Assembly: GCF_019801465.1 (NCBI RefSeq)
Contig: NZ_JAHVJA010000012.1
Span: 1-64,000, forward strand
Reading direction: 5' to 3'
DNA: 64,000 nucleotides
Source: Leisingera daeponensis
GTDB taxonomy: Bacteria > Pseudomonadota > Alphaproteobacteria > Rhodobacterales > Rhodobacteraceae
The notes below the pieces were generated by a model. It did not search any database and had not been told where the DNA came from. It saw nothing but the letters and a program-made list of their open reading frames with translations. Every line of letters begins with the position of its first letter. Positions within the stretch are counted from its first letter, which is position 1. Below are positions 34,629 to 44,704 of this stretch, piece after piece. A program made the position numbers and the translations under genes.

Positions 34629-36152
34629 TTACTTGATGCGCTGGCCGTTGGCGTGAATCTGGCCGTCCTCGGAGATTTCGATCTTCGAGGTCAGCGTGTC
34701 CTCGCCTTCGCCTGGCACTGCCAGCATGCCCATCATCATCCGTGCGCCCATGGCGTCGCTGTCGGACATCAGGCCCATGCCGATCAGCTTGTCGATCAGC
34801 GTGTTGGCACCGACCAGCTTGAGGTTGGCCACACCAGCCGGAGCGGGCATGCCGTCGAAGCTGGTCAAGTCCTCGTTGTTGAAGGTGAAGTCGCCAGTAC
34901 CGGTCAGCTCGGCGCCGGCGGCGGAGACCTGCAGCTGCTTGACGGTCAGCGCGTTCAGCTCACCCGGCTGCTCTTCTCCTTTTTCTACGGCTTCCATGGC
35001 TTTCGGGTCGAACAGGTCGAACAGTACCTTGCCCTTGCCGGCCAGGTCCAGAATGACGGTTGCCGGGTCATGCGGCAGCTGGCCGGTCGGGTCGACCATG
35101 CCCCACAGCATTTCCGGTACCGCAAAGTCCCGCAGAGTAACGCCCAGGGCGAAATCCTGCTCCTCCTCGGATTTTGCCAGCGGCATCATCAGCTTGAACC
35201 CGGTCTCGGCCATGCTGAGCGCCAGGGGAAAGGGAATTTCGGAGCCGGAGATGTTCACATTGGTCGCGACTTGCGAAATGTCATAGGTCAGGTGCTGCTT
35301 GTCCATTGCCACGGTGAATGCGCCGCCCTGGGAATTGCTTTCCATGGCGAAGCTCTCGCTTCCGTCCATGCCGGAGATGGCGCCGTTGCCACCGGTAAAG
35401 GTGAAGGTGCCGTCAAATGCAAAGCCGGCCTCCAGCAAGGCTGCCATATCGGGGCTTTCCAGCCCGTCGGGAACGGTGCCGGTGCCGGTGAAGCTCAGGC
35501 CTTGCAGAGCGCCTTTAAAGCTGCCGTTGCCTTCGCCCTCGGGATCATTGAACCCCATGTCATAGGTCAGACTGGAGGCCGTCATAGTTTGATCGTAGCT
35601 GCGTGCGCCGGCCACTTTCATGGTGCTCTTGGTGACGACGTCGTTCATGATCACCTGAACCTTCGCCGCTTCGGCCGGCACTGCCTCGCCGTCAGCGGAT
35701 AATTCATCCAGCGTCAACGACACCTTGGAGGAGGTGTAGTCATAGCTCATGTTCTCGTCGTCGCCGGCCACCTTCATCGGGTTGCCATCGTGGGAATAGA
35801 TCAGCTTGCCTGCAAAGGTCTCGCCGTCGCCGGAGAATTCAAAGCCCATCGGAAACTCGGCTGGCAGAAGCACGTTGACGGTGCCGTCGCCGTTTTCAAT
35901 GAATTGGATTTCCGGGAAGCTGATGGTGCCGGTGCCGTCCTCTTCGGGAATCGGCATGGCCATCGACACATCGGAAATGGTCAGGGTGCTGCCCGAAACG
36001 GCCTCGGTGCCGGAAACGGTGTAACCGGTGCTGGTCAGATACGCCTTCCAGTCACCCCAGACATCCTGAGCGCTGAGATCGGCCAGGGCGCCCTGCGCGG
36101 AAACAACCAAAATTGCCGCTGCGGCCCCGCCGCGCGCAAAAATTACGGACAT
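34629..36152 (-). CDS. DUF2125 domain periplasmic protein
   Basis: A 507-residue secreted protein with a signal peptide (cleavage near ALA-DL, about residue 24). The rest is rich in beta-strand patterns and acidic, with repeating FTGTGT / LTGTGDFTF motifs and a C-terminal LTSKIEISEDGQIHANGQRI. DUF2125 proteins occur widely in alphaproteobacteria and resemble large lipid-bridging or AsmA-like beta-rich folds, but no function is established. AAAGG seven bases before the ATG supports the start. Divergent from the SDR gene over 135 bases. Confidence 0.85.
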   Translation of the reverse strand: MSVIFARGGAAAAILVVSAQGALADLSAQDVWGDWKAYLTSTGYTVSGTEAVSGSTLTISDVSMAMPIPEEDGTGTISFPEIQFIENGDGTVNVLLPAEFPMGFEFSGDGETFAGKLIYSHDGNPMKVAGDDENMSYDYTSSKVSLTLDELSADGEAVPAEAAKVQVIMNDVVTKSTMKVAGARSYDQTMTASSLTYDMGFNDPEGEGNGSFKGALQGLSFTGTGTVPDGLESPDMAALLEAGFAFDGTFTFTGGNGAISGMDGSESFAMESNSQGGAFTVAMDKQHLTYDISQVATNVNISGSEIPFPLALSMAETGFKLMMPLAKSEEEQDFALGVTLRDFAVPEMLWGMVDPTGQLPHDPATVILDLAGKGKVLFDLFDPKAMEAVEKGEEQPGELNALTVKQLQVSAAGAELTGTGDFTFNNEDLTSFDGMPAPAGVANLKLVGANTLIDKLIGMGLMSDSDAMGARMMMGMLAVPGEGEDTLTSKIEISEDGQIHANGQRIK

Positions 36153-36287
36153 TAGAGAACCTTTCTCTGAGAGATAATTGAAAACATCGTCGGCCCGGCG
36201 GGCGGTGCCGTCAAGGGGGCCTTGGGCTGGACCGTTCCCCGTAACCGCTTTACCACTTGGGTCAGCAGCCAATTGGAGGGACAGCGG

Positions 36288-37037
36288 ATGGATTTCAATG
36301 GAAAAACAGTTGCAATTACAGGGGCCAGCCGCGGCATTGGCGCGGATGCAGCCCGGGTGTTTGCCGCTGCCGGGGCCAATCTTGCCTTACTGGCAAGAAG
36401 CGGTGAAGCGCTGCGGGACCTGGCGGCGGAGATTGGCGGAAACGTGCTGACCTTTGCCTGCGATGTGGCTGATTTTGCTGCGGTTGAGGCAGCGCTGTCT
36501 GAAACCCACCAGACATTCGGCAGCCTGGATGTCCTGATCAATAACGCCGGGGTGATTGAGCCGATTTCCCGGCTGGAACAGGCGCAACCCGAAGACTGGG
36601 GCAAGCTGATCGATATAAACGTCAAGGGTGTGTTCAACGGGATGCGGGGCGCATTGCCGCTGATGAAGCCAGCAGGCGGCGGCACCATCATCACCGTCAG
36701 CTCCGGCGCCGCGCACCGGCCGCTGGAAGGCTGGAGCGCCTATTGTACTTCCAAGGCGGGTGCGGCGATGCTGACTAGCGCGCTGGACCTGGAAGAGCGC
36801 GGCAACGGCATCCGCGCCATGGGCCTTTCGCCGGGCACGGTAGCGACCCAGATGCAGCGGGAAATCAAGGCCAGCGGCATCAATCCCGTGAGCGAGCTGG
36901 AGTGGGAAGACCATATTCCAGCCGAATGGCCTGCACGGACCCTGATGTGGATGTGCTCAGCGGATGCAGATGACTTCATCGGCGCGGAGGTTTCATTGCG
37001 TGAGGACAGCATCCGCAAACGGGTGGGGCTGGCATGA
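36288..37037 (+). CDS. Short-chain dehydrogenase/reductase
   Basis: A 249-residue classical SDR. TGASRGIGADAARVF is the NAD(P)-binding loop, NNAG the stabilising motif, ITVSSGAAHRP holds the catalytic Ser and AYCTSKAG the Tyr-x3-Lys pair. Substrate unknown. Its stop overlaps the start of the enoyl-CoA hydratase gene, and the VOC gene overlaps that in turn, so the three form an operon that may act in a catabolic acyl-CoA or ketone pathway. Confidence 0.9.
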   Translation: MDFNGKTVAITGASRGIGADAARVFAAAGANLALLARSGEALRDLAAEIGGNVLTFACDVADFAAVEAALSETHQTFGSLDVLINNAGVIEPISRLEQAQPEDWGKLIDINVKGVFNGMRGALPLMKPAGGGTIITVSSGAAHRPLEGWSAYCTSKAGAAMLTSALDLEERGNGIRAMGLSPGTVATQMQREIKASGINPVSELEWEDHIPAEWPARTLMWMCSADADDFIGAEVSLREDSIRKRVGLA

Positions 37038-37645
37038 TCGGACTGGAGATCGCGGACAACGGTTTGTGGACTATCACCATTAACCGGCCGGAAAAGGCAA
37101 ACTCGCTGACAGAGGCGATGCTGACCGAGCTGGCGGAAATTGCCGAACGCGCGCAGGAAGCCCGCGGGCTGATCCTGACCGGTACCGGCAAGGTCTTCAG
37201 CGCGGGTGCTGACCTGGATGAAGCGCGGGCCGGTCTGGCCACCTCGCCCGTATGGGAGCGGCTGTCGGCGGCGATGGCAGCGGTTCCTTGCCTCAAGGTA
37301 GCCGCGCTTAACGGCACCCTGGCGGGTGGCGCGAATGGCATGGTTCTGGCCTGCGATATCCGCCTTTCGGTGCCGTCGGCCAAATTCTTTTACCCGGTGA
37401 TGAAGCTCGGCTATCTGCCGCAGCCGTCGGACGCGGGCCGCATGACGGCGCTGATCGGGCCTGCACGCACCAAGATAATTCTGGCGGCGGGGCAGAAGAT
37501 TACCGCGCAGGAGGCCTATGATTACGGGCTGGTGGATCGCATCGTGGAGCCGGAAGAACTGATGGGTACCGCGCATGAGCTGCTGGCGCATGCATTGGAG
37601 GCCAAGCCGGAGATTGCCGCCGGGATTCTGAGGATGTGCCGGTGA
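37034..37645 (+). CDS. Enoyl-CoA hydratase/isomerase family protein
   Basis: A 203-residue crotonase-fold protein, shorter than the usual 255-265. The N-terminal ITINRPEKANSLTEAML, TGTGKVFSAGADLDE oxyanion segment, and LAGGANGMVLACDIRLS are conserved. The usual C-terminal helical region is reduced. One of the two catalytic Glu of true hydratases is not obvious, so isomerase or other crotonase activity is possible. Overlaps its neighbours on both sides. Confidence 0.85.
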   Translation: MIGLEIADNGLWTITINRPEKANSLTEAMLTELAEIAERAQEARGLILTGTGKVFSAGADLDEARAGLATSPVWERLSAAMAAVPCLKVAALNGTLAGGANGMVLACDIRLSVPSAKFFYPVMKLGYLPQPSDAGRMTALIGPARTKIILAAGQKITAQEAYDYGLVDRIVEPEELMGTAHELLAHALEAKPEIAAGILRMCR

Positions 37646-38328
37646 AGCGGCTTTCCGGACTTCATTTGCAGGTGGAGAACCCGGAGCGGCTGGCAGGTTT
37701 CTATGCGGAAGTGCTCGGAATGGAGGCGCGGGCTGACGGCGAGGTGTGGCGTGCTGGCTATGCCGGCGAAGACGCCGACCTGATTCTGCGGCCTGGCGGG
37801 CACCGGGTGCCGCATGCGCGTGATGAGCGCTATTGGAAGCTTGGAATCTGCTTGCCCGACCTGGATACAGCTTGTGAATATTTGCGGCAAAAAGGCGTGG
37901 AGGTTTCGGCTCCGCATCAGTTCCGTGATATCGGCTACATGGCGCATCTGCACGACCCCGAGGGTTTTGCGATTGAGCTTCTGCAGCACGATTTTCTTGG
38001 CAACCGGCCGGAAGGGGCTGGAGATCCTGCGCTGCCGCTGGGCGGCGGCGCGCATGTCGGGCAAATCACCTTGCGGACCGGGGACATCGCCGCCGAACTT
38101 GCGCTTCACGCCGAAATGAAACTGCTTTCGGTGCAGGATGTGGCGGAGTTCGGGTTCGATCTGCATTTCCTGGCATTTACAGGGGAAAACCCGCCGGATC
38201 CGGATCCGCGGTCAGTGGCAAACCGGGAATGGCTGTGGCAGCGCCCCTATACCACGCTGGAATTTCAGCACATTGCCGGGGCGCAGTTGCGCGACAGCCC
38301 GGCCTTCTTGGGGCTGGAAATCACTTAA
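37642..38328 (+). CDS. VOC family (glyoxalase/extradiol dioxygenase-like) protein
   Basis: A 228-residue protein with paired beta-alpha-beta-beta-beta modules. The first (about 1-115) has LSGLHLQVENPERLAGFYAEVLGM and the metal-ligand Glu in DPEGFAIELLQHD; a second, partly degenerate module follows (about 130-228), with GQITLRTGDIAA. GTG at 37642 overlaps the preceding stop (GTGA) and has GAGG at good spacing; the GTG two codons earlier does not. Activity could be lyase, isomerase or dioxygenase. It ends four bases into the convergent HNH gene. Confidence 0.78.
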   Translation: MKRLSGLHLQVENPERLAGFYAEVLGMEARADGEVWRAGYAGEDADLILRPGGHRVPHARDERYWKLGICLPDLDTACEYLRQKGVEVSAPHQFRDIGYMAHLHDPEGFAIELLQHDFLGNRPEGAGDPALPLGGGAHVGQITLRTGDIAAELALHAEMKLLSVQDVAEFGFDLHFLAFTGENPPDPDPRSVANREWLWQRPYTTLEFQHIAGAQLRDSPAFLGLEIT

Positions 38329-38618
38329 CGCTTGCGCCGCTTGCCCGGCACGCGCGACCGGAATGCAGGCGGGCGCTTCTGGACCCAGGCGATGAATTTC
38401 GCCAGCCGGGGGTGGGTTCGCAGCGTCTCCGGGGTGCTGTAGTCGCGGGCCAGTTCCGCCTCAGTCAGCGTGGCATGGATCTCTCGGTGGCAGATGTCGT
38501 GCAGCAGAGCCGCCGGGCCGCCCTTGCCTCCTTTCAGTTTTGGGATCAGATGGTGCAGGCTTTGCGCGACACCCTTTGGGATTGGGCGGCCGCAAAGCGG
38601 GCAAACCGGATCAGACAT
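38325..38618 (-). CDS. Small HNH endonuclease-like protein
   Basis: A 97-residue protein. A zinc pair CPLCGRPIP near the N-terminus, then LHHLIPKLKGGKGG and LLHDICHREIHATL, give the HNH/zinc-ribbon pattern. A basic tail (RSRVPGKRRKR) may bind nucleic acid. Such single-domain proteins are common in alphaproteobacteria with no known target. Its stop overlaps the VOC gene stop region, and it is divergent from the flavoprotein gene. Confidence 0.82.
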   Translation of the reverse strand: MSDPVCPLCGRPIPKGVAQSLHHLIPKLKGGKGGPAALLHDICHREIHATLTEAELARDYSTPETLRTHPRLAKFIAWVQKRPPAFRSRVPGKRRKR

Positions 38619-38686
38619 GCACAGGCCTCGGCTGGTTGCGTGCGGATACTAGACACGCCGGCGGCAAGGGCTGGCAAGGGGATGGT

Positions 38687-39886
38687 ATGACAGAAGCATG
38701 GGACGCAGTGGTGATCGGGGCGGGACCGGCCGGTTTGATGGCCGCCGAGGAACTGGGCCGTGCCGGGTACCGGGTGCTGGTGGCCGAGGCCAAGCCATCT
38801 GTTGCGCGCAAATTCCTGATGGCGGGCAAGTCGGGCCTGAACCTGACCAAAGATGAGCCGTTTGCACAGCTGATCACCCGGTATGGGGATGCTGCGGACT
38901 GGCTGGCGCCGATGATCCGGGCCTTTGACGCGCAGGCAGTGCAGGCCTGGGCGCAAGGTCTGGGAAGCGAGTTGTTCACGGGCTCAACCGGCCGGGTATT
39001 TCCCAAAGTGATGAAAGCGTCGCCGCTTCTGCGGGCCTGGCTGGAGCGCCTGGATGGGTATGGCGTTCAAGTCCGTACCCGCTGGCGCTGGGCCGGCTGG
39101 GATGCTGGGGCCGTTGCGCTGGAAACACCCGGCGGGCCGGTGCGGATTGAGGCGGGGGCTATTGTTCTTGCGCTAGGCGGTGCAAGCTGGGCGCGGTTGG
39201 GAGCGGACGGTGCCTGGGTCCCGTTCCTGGAGGAACAGGCCGTTGAGGTCGCTAACTTCAAACCTGCCAATGCCGGTTTGCTGGTGGATTGGTCCAAGCA
39301 CATGTCTCAGCAATTCGGCCAGCCTCTAAAAGGTATAGCCCTGCGGGCCGGCGGTCTGAGCTCGCGCGGGGAGGCTGTGATTTCGCAGCGCGGCCTAGAG
39401 GGCGGCGGGGTCTATTCCATCTGTGCAGCAGTGCGGGAGGGGGCTGCACTGCATGTGGATCTGCTGCCGGATCTGAAGGAGGCGGAGGTCGCCCGCCGCC
39501 TGTCGCGCCCGCGCGGCAAGGCAAGTTTTTCCAACCATCTGCGCAAGTCCTTGAAACTGGCACCGGCTGCGGCGGCTCTGCTGCAGGAGTTCGGGCGGCC
39601 ACTGCCTCAGGAGCCCCTGGCCCTGGCCGGTCTGCTGAAAGCGCTGCCAGTGGCGCACGCAGGCCTGCGCCCAATGGATGAGGCAATTTCCACCGCTGGC
39701 GGTGTCTGCCGGGAGGCACTGGATGGCGGACTGATGCTGAAGCAAATCCCCGGGGTATTCTGCGCCGGGGAAATGCTGGATTGGGAGGCCCCGACCGGCG
39801 GCTATCTGCTGACCGCTTGCTTGGCGACCGGGCGCTGGGCGGGCACCGCGGCTGCGGACTACCTGGCCAGTTCGGCGACCCGCTGA
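38687..39886 (+). CDS. HI0933-type flavoprotein (TIGR03862-like)
   Basis: A 399-residue FAD-binding protein. The dinucleotide-binding motif is VVIGAGPAGLMAAEEL, followed by GKSGLNLTKDEP, STGRVFPKVMKA and the C-terminal FCAGEMLDWEAPTGGYLL. It belongs to the HI0933/YhiN group of NAD(P)/FAD-dependent oxidoreductases of unclear substrate. AAGGGG precedes the ATG at 38687. Its 3' end overlaps the convergent glutathione transferase gene by 28 bases. Confidence 0.9.
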   Translation: MTEAWDAVVIGAGPAGLMAAEELGRAGYRVLVAEAKPSVARKFLMAGKSGLNLTKDEPFAQLITRYGDAADWLAPMIRAFDAQAVQAWAQGLGSELFTGSTGRVFPKVMKASPLLRAWLERLDGYGVQVRTRWRWAGWDAGAVALETPGGPVRIEAGAIVLALGGASWARLGADGAWVPFLEEQAVEVANFKPANAGLLVDWSKHMSQQFGQPLKGIALRAGGLSSRGEAVISQRGLEGGGVYSICAAVREGAALHVDLLPDLKEAEVARRLSRPRGKASFSNHLRKSLKLAPAAAALLQEFGRPLPQEPLALAGLLKALPVAHAGLRPMDEAISTAGGVCREALDGGLMLKQIPGVFCAGEMLDWEAPTGGYLLTACLATGRWAGTAAADYLASSATR

Positions 39887-40449
39887 AACGCCTCGCGGCC
39901 CCGCATCCGCTTGCCGTAATCCTGCATTTTTTCGCCCTCGACCGGGAATTTGGCGCTGCGGGCCCAGTTCAGGCAATGGGTGCAGATGATGTCCGCGATC
40001 GTGAAGTCCTCCCCCATCAGGAAAGGACCGGACATTTTGCTCTCGAGGCGCGCAAGGTTGTGGCCGAATTCCCATTTCAGGCTGCCTTTCACTTCCGGCA
40101 CCCGCTGCTCCTCGGGCAGGATGAAGCTGTGCCGCGCCGCGGCCCACAGGACAGCGTCGATCTCGTCCAGCAGCAGATGGGTGATCGCGTCCTGCTTGGC
40201 GCGCGCGATCGTGCCGGCAGGAGCGGTCAGCGCGCGGTGCTTGTCGGCCAGATAGGTGATAATGGCGGTCGAGTCGGTGATGGTTTCACCCTCTGCCTGC
40301 AAGACCGGAACTTTGCCCGAGACATTCAGCGCCTGAACTTCCGGACTGCGGGGGCCGTGCTGGTGGAGCTCGTAAGGTTCTCCAAGCTCTTCAAGCGCCC
40401 AGAGCACCCGGAAGGTGCGGGTCAGCGGGATGCCGGTGACGGTATACAT
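39859..40449 (-). CDS. Glutathione S-transferase
   Basis: A 196-residue GST. The N-terminal thioredoxin-like domain has TFRVLWALEELGEPYEL, cis-Pro in GKVPVLQAEG and ITDSTAIITYLADKH (the glutathione-binding ES/DS motif); the C-terminal helical domain has FLMGEDFTIADIICTHCLNWA with the folding Asp. AGGAG precedes the ATG at 40449. Role in detoxification is likely; substrate unknown. Confidence 0.92.
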   Translation of the reverse strand: MYTVTGIPLTRTFRVLWALEELGEPYELHQHGPRSPEVQALNVSGKVPVLQAEGETITDSTAIITYLADKHRALTAPAGTIARAKQDAITHLLLDEIDAVLWAAARHSFILPEEQRVPEVKGSLKWEFGHNLARLESKMSGPFLMGEDFTIADIICTHCLNWARSAKFPVEGEKMQDYGKRMRGREAFQRVAELAR

Positions 40450-40524
40450 CGTCTCTCTCCTGTTGTGCCCTACTAAAATGGGCAGAGCGGCACAGAGGAT
40501 CAAGCCGGACGGCGCGTAGCCGGT

Positions 40525-41553
40525 TCAGCGGGCGCGGCTCAGCATGGCCAGCCGGATCAGGGCGCGCTCCATCAGCGCCAGTGCCGGGGCGGTCTGGCCG
40601 GCGGAGCGCAGCGCCAGATCGGTATCCGTGATGATGGTCAGAGCGGTTTCCAGCCGGTTCGCACCCCAGTTCTGCGCCTGGCGCAGCATCCGGTCGCGGC
40701 GCTTGCCGTAAAGCGGCGGTCGCAGCTGGCCGATGCCCTGGGCAGGGCCGCCGGGGGCAGAGGCGATGGTGTAAAGCGTGCGGAAATGCCGGGTGGCGCC
40801 GATGCACAGCGTTACCGCATTGGTGCCCTGCGCCTGCAGGCGGCGGATCAGCGGGCCGATTTCTGCGCTGCGCCCCTCGGCCACCACATTCAGCACATCA
40901 TCCAGTGCTGCTTCGGTCGATTGCGGGGCGACCGCACCGATATCCTCCAGAGACAGCGGGCTGCTGTCGCCGTGTTTGTACAGCGCCAGCTTCTCGATCA
41001 TGCGGGAGAAGTCTCCGGGGCCGATGTCATTGGCAATGTCTGTGAGTGCCGACATGCTGTCGCCGGGCACGTCGCGGATATTTGCCTCGCCCAGAATCCG
41101 CTCGATCTCGGCGCGCGAGGGCGGGTCGTCATAGATGCCTGCTGCATAAGCATTGCTGTGACCTTCAAACGCTTTGCGCAGTTTGGAGGACGCTTTGAGC
41201 TGGCCGGCCGTGACCACGATCCGGGCGTCTCCCGGCTGCCATTCCTCCAGCGCTGCGATGATGGCAGGAGTGGCGGTGTCATTTGCGCCTTCCACAAAGA
41301 CCGCCCGGACGCCCGGAAAAAAACCAACCGCCTTGACCGCATCCAGAAGCTGCGCCGGATCCTTGCGCAGGTCGCCGCCAGGCAGGCGGGTCAGGCGCAT
41401 TTCCTCCTCGGCGCCGGGGCCAAGCAGGGCAGCCAGCACCTGCTGCCGCTTCAGAGACACGCGCATGGCGTCGGCACCATAAATCAGAATGCCGGTCTTG
41501 CCCGGGTCAGGCTTGGCGAAATAGCCGTCTGCTTCACGGGGCGAGAGCTTCAT
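40525..41553 (-). CDS. holA: DNA polymerase III delta subunit
   Basis: A 342-residue clamp-loader subunit. The N-terminus [26 protein letters not shown] and the VFVEGANDTATPAIIAALEEW region are characteristic of alphaproteobacterial HolA, which opens the sliding clamp. Domain III follows after about residue 210. Its start overlaps the lptE stop by four bases, and lptE overlaps leuS, giving the conserved leuS-lptE-holA operon. Confidence 0.92.
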   Translation of the reverse strand: MKLSPREADGYFAKPDPGKTGILIYGADAMRVSLKRQQVLAALLGPGAEEEMRLTRLPGGDLRKDPAQLLDAVKAVGFFPGVRAVFVEGANDTATPAIIAALEEWQPGDARIVVTAGQLKASSKLRKAFEGHSNAYAAGIYDDPPSRAEIERILGEANIRDVPGDSMSALTDIANDIGPGDFSRMIEKLALYKHGDSSPLSLEDIGAVAPQSTEAALDDVLNVVAEGRSAEIGPLIRRLQAQGTNAVTLCIGATRHFRTLYTIASAPGGPAQGIGQLRPPLYGKRRDRMLRQAQNWGANRLETALTIITDTDLALRSAGQTAPALALMERALIRLAMLSRAR

Positions 41554-42065
41554 TCAGCGGCGGCGGAAAGATCCGCGGTTGCCAGTATCTGGGCCGTGAT
41601 CTGGTCTGCCAGGATCACCATCAGCCGTTCGTGCGCGTCGCGTTCGCCCGCCAGAGTCTCCACCGTGGATCCGGTGGCGGAATAGCCGGTGAAATTCCGT
41701 ACGGTGCCGCTGGAGATAATCTTGCCGTCCGACAGCCGGGTCAGCGAAAACCCTGCGGTTCCGATTACCGAATAGCGGGTGATTTCGTTGTCCGCTGTAA
41801 TCGCCTGACCCTCTTCCTGGGTGCTGAGCGTCAGGCCCAGCTCGTAGGCAGCACTGCTGCCGCGGCCCAGGCGCTGCTCCAGATTCTGCACCAGGAAATA
41901 TGCATCGGCGCCGGTGGCATCCCTGATTTCCTCCGGAGCCTGAACTTCTATTTTCCCATGCAGCTCGGATCCGGTGCCGCCAGGGCCGTAGACCGGCGTG
42001 AAGCCGCAGGCCGTTGCCATTAGTGGCAGGGCCAGCAGCAGGGTGCGGAGGTTAAGCAACGACAT
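41550..42065 (-). CDS. lptE: LPS assembly lipoprotein LptE
   Basis: A 171-residue outer-membrane lipoprotein. The lipobox is LMATAC with Cys20. The mature part begins [15 protein letters not shown], the FxPxY pattern typical of alphaproteobacterial LptE, followed by [14 protein letters not shown] and a C-terminal [16 protein letters not shown]. It plugs the LptD barrel and delivers LPS to the surface. Between leuS and holA in a coupled operon, as in many relatives. Confidence 0.9.
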   Translation of the reverse strand: MSLLNLRTLLLALPLMATACGFTPVYGPGGTGSELHGKIEVQAPEEIRDATGADAYFLVQNLEQRLGRGSSAAYELGLTLSTQEEGQAITADNEITRYSVIGTAGFSLTRLSDGKIISSGTVRNFTGYSATGSTVETLAGERDAHERLMVILADQITAQILATADLSAAAE

Positions 42066-44616
42066 TCACAATCCGGCCCGGAACCACGATCACCTTTTTC
42101 GGAGCGCCGCCATTCAGCGCCTTCTGCACAGCTTCGTGCGCCAGGGCGAGTTTTTCAACCTCCGCCTTGTCCAGATCCTTGGCGACCTCAATCTCGCCGC
42201 GGCGCTTGCCGTTGATCTGGATCGGAAGGGTGACGGTGTCCTCGACCAGCATCGTTTCGTCGGCAACCGGCCAGGGTGCGGTGGCGCACAGGCCCTCGCC
42301 GCCCTGATGGTTCCAAATATCCTCGGCCAGGTGCGGGGTCATCGGCGACATCAGCTGCGCCAGCGTCATGATCGCCTGCTTCTGCACCTTGGCGCTGGCC
42401 TTGGATTTGGCGAGTGTGTTGGTGAAGGCGTAGAGTTTGGCAATCGCCGCGTTGAAGCCGAAGGAATCAACACCCAGCGTCACGTCGCGGATCGCCTTGT
42501 GCATTTCGCGCAGCAGATCTTCGTCGCCTTCGCCGGCTGAATCCGGATCCATGGCGCCGATGCGGTCGCACAGGTTCCAGACCCGGTTCAGGTGTTTGTA
42601 AGCGGCCTCGGCGCCGGCCGCGGTCCATTCAACGTCCCGTTCAGGCGGCGAATCGGACAGCACGAACCAGCGCGCGGTGTCCGCCCCGAAGGACGAGATG
42701 ATGTGCAGCGGGTCCACCACGTTGTTCTTGGACTTGGACATCTTGGCGGAGGGGATGATCTCCACCTCGGTGCCGTCCTTCAGGAAACCCTTGCCATCGC
42801 GCAGTTCCACTTCCTCGGGGTAGTGGTAAACCGGGCGGTGATTGTCGCCGGTGGTCTTGTAGATCGCGTGGGTCACCATGCCCTGGGTGAACAGTGCATC
42901 AAACGGCTCGATGGATTTCTCCGGCAGGTGTCCGCATATCTGCATCGCGCGGGCAAAGAAGCGCGAATAGAGCAGGTGCAAAATCGCGTGCTCGATGCCG
43001 CCGATATATTGGTCGACGTTCATCCAGTATTCAGCCTCGGCCATGTCGGTCGGCGTATCGGCGCGCGGCGCTGTGAAGCGGGCGAAGTACCAGGACGAAT
43101 CTACAAAGGTGTCCATGGTGTCGGTTTCGCGTTTGGCCGGCTTGCCGCAGGACGGGCAGGCGCAGTCGCGCCAGGTCGGGTGGCGGTCTAGCGGGTTGCC
43201 TGGCACCGAGAAGTCGATCGGCTTGCCGCCTTCATCGTAGGGCAGGGCGATCGGCAGGTTTTCTTTCTTCTCCGGCACCACGCCGCAGTCTTCGCAGTGG
43301 ACCACAGGGATAGGGCAGCCCCAGTAGCGCTGGCGACTCAGGCCCCAGTCGCGCAGGCGGTACTTGGTAACGCCCTGGCCCCAGCCTGCCTTCTCGGCAA
43401 AATCGACGGTGGCGTTGATCGCTTCCTCGCCGCTTGCCTCGGTCAGCCCGGCGAAGTGGTCGACCCAGCGGACCTTTTCGGTTTTCGCAGGCACCAAGGC
43501 CTCGTTCTCGACCGAAGAGTCGTCTGCCAGTGCAAAGAAAGCGTTGGTGACCGGCAGGTCGTATTTGCGGCAGAAGTCGAGGTCGCGCTGGTCATGCGCC
43601 GGGCAGGCAAAGATCGCGCCGGTGCCGTAATCCATCAGGATGAAGTTGGCGATCCAGACCGGCAGCTCCCAGTCGGGGTTCAACGGGTGCTTCACGCGGA
43701 TGCCGGTGTCATAGCCCAGCTTCTCGGCGGTCTCGATGGCTTCCTCGGTGGTGCCGCCCTTGCGGCATTCGGCGACAAAGGCTGCGACCTCTTCCGATTC
43801 AGCTTCCAGCTGCTTGGCAATCGGGTGGTCGGGCGAAATGCCGACAAAGGACGCGCCCATCAGCGTGTCGGGGCGTGTGGTGTAGACCTCGATCGCCTCG
43901 CCGCCATCGGTGCGTTCAAAGGCGAACTGCAGGCCGCGCGACTTGCCGATCCAGTTTTCCTGCATCAGGCGGACCTTGGCGGGCCAGTTTTCCAGCGTGT
44001 CCAACGCCGACAACAGCTCTTCAGAGAAATCCGAGATCTTGAAGAACCACTGGGTCAGCTCGCGCCGCTCCACCAGTGCGCCGGAGCGCCAGCCGCGGCC
44101 GTTCTCGACCTGCTCGTTGGCGAGCACGGTCATGTCGATGGGGTCCCAGTTCACCACTGCGTTCTTGCGGTAGACCAGACCTTTTTCGAGGAAATCCAGG
44201 AACAGCGCCTGTTGCTGGCCGTAATATTCCGGATCGCAGGTGGCGAACATGCGGCTCCAGTCCAGCGATAGGCCCAGCGGCTTCATCTGCTCGACCATCG
44301 TGTCGATATTCGCGTAGGTCCAGTCCTTGGGATGGCCGCCGCTCGCCATCGCGGCGTTTTCGGCCGGCATGCCGAAGGCGTCAAACCCCATCGGGTGCAG
44401 CACGTTGTGGCCGGTGGACAACTTATACCGCGCGATCACGTCGCCCATGGTGTAGTTGCGCACATGGCCCATGTGCAGCTTGCCCGACGGATAAGGGAAC
44501 ATCTCCAGCACATAATACTTGGGCTTGTCGCCGGTGCGCTTGGCCTGAAAAATTCCGGCCTTGTCCCAGGCTTCCTGCCATTTAGCTTCGATTTCCGTGG
44601 CGGAGTAACGCGACAT
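42052..44616 (-). CDS. leuS: Leucyl-tRNA synthetase
   Basis: An 854-residue class I aminoacyl-tRNA synthetase. HIGH-type motif HMGH at 48-51 in [14 protein letters not shown], an editing domain (about 225-420), zinc-like cysteines and the KMSKS motif in [13 protein letters not shown]. The start at 44616 has AAAGGA eight bases upstream; an ATG six codons earlier lies right next to the terminator of the upstream gene. The cognate tRNA-Leu(CAG) is also in this window, at 15969. Confidence 0.95.
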   Translation of the reverse strand: MSRYSATEIEAKWQEAWDKAGIFQAKRTGDKPKYYVLEMFPYPSGKLHMGHVRNYTMGDVIARYKLSTGHNVLHPMGFDAFGMPAENAAMASGGHPKDWTYANIDTMVEQMKPLGLSLDWSRMFATCDPEYYGQQQALFLDFLEKGLVYRKNAVVNWDPIDMTVLANEQVENGRGWRSGALVERRELTQWFFKISDFSEELLSALDTLENWPAKVRLMQENWIGKSRGLQFAFERTDGGEAIEVYTTRPDTLMGASFVGISPDHPIAKQLEAESEEVAAFVAECRKGGTTEEAIETAEKLGYDTGIRVKHPLNPDWELPVWIANFILMDYGTGAIFACPAHDQRDLDFCRKYDLPVTNAFFALADDSSVENEALVPAKTEKVRWVDHFAGLTEASGEEAINATVDFAEKAGWGQGVTKYRLRDWGLSRQRYWGCPIPVVHCEDCGVVPEKKENLPIALPYDEGGKPIDFSVPGNPLDRHPTWRDCACPSCGKPAKRETDTMDTFVDSSWYFARFTAPRADTPTDMAEAEYWMNVDQYIGGIEHAILHLLYSRFFARAMQICGHLPEKSIEPFDALFTQGMVTHAIYKTTGDNHRPVYHYPEEVELRDGKGFLKDGTEVEIIPSAKMSKSKNNVVDPLHIISSFGADTARWFVLSDSPPERDVEWTAAGAEAAYKHLNRVWNLCDRIGAMDPDSAGEGDEDLLREMHKAIRDVTLGVDSFGFNAAIAKLYAFTNTLAKSKASAKVQKQAIMTLAQLMSPMTPHLAEDIWNHQGGEGLCATAPWPVADETMLVEDTVTLPIQINGKRRGEIEVAKDLDKAEVEKLALAHEAVQKALNGGAPKKVIVVPGRIVNVVA

Positions 44617-44635
44617 CAGAGCGGTCCTTTGCATG

Positions 44636-44660
44636 AAAACGCCGGGCTAGGGGCCCGGCG
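44636..44660 (-). terminator. Rho-independent terminator after the DUF3576 gene
   Basis: On the minus strand, CGCCGGGC and GCCCGGCG form an 8-bp perfect stem with a CCCTA loop, followed by four T. It ends the DUF3576 gene and lies 20 bases before the leuS start, so leuS needs its own promoter very close by or read-through. Confidence 0.8.
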
Positions 44661-44704
44661 CTTCTGATAATGGGGTTTGGCTGGCGATTCCAGAGGGCAG
44701 CGGG

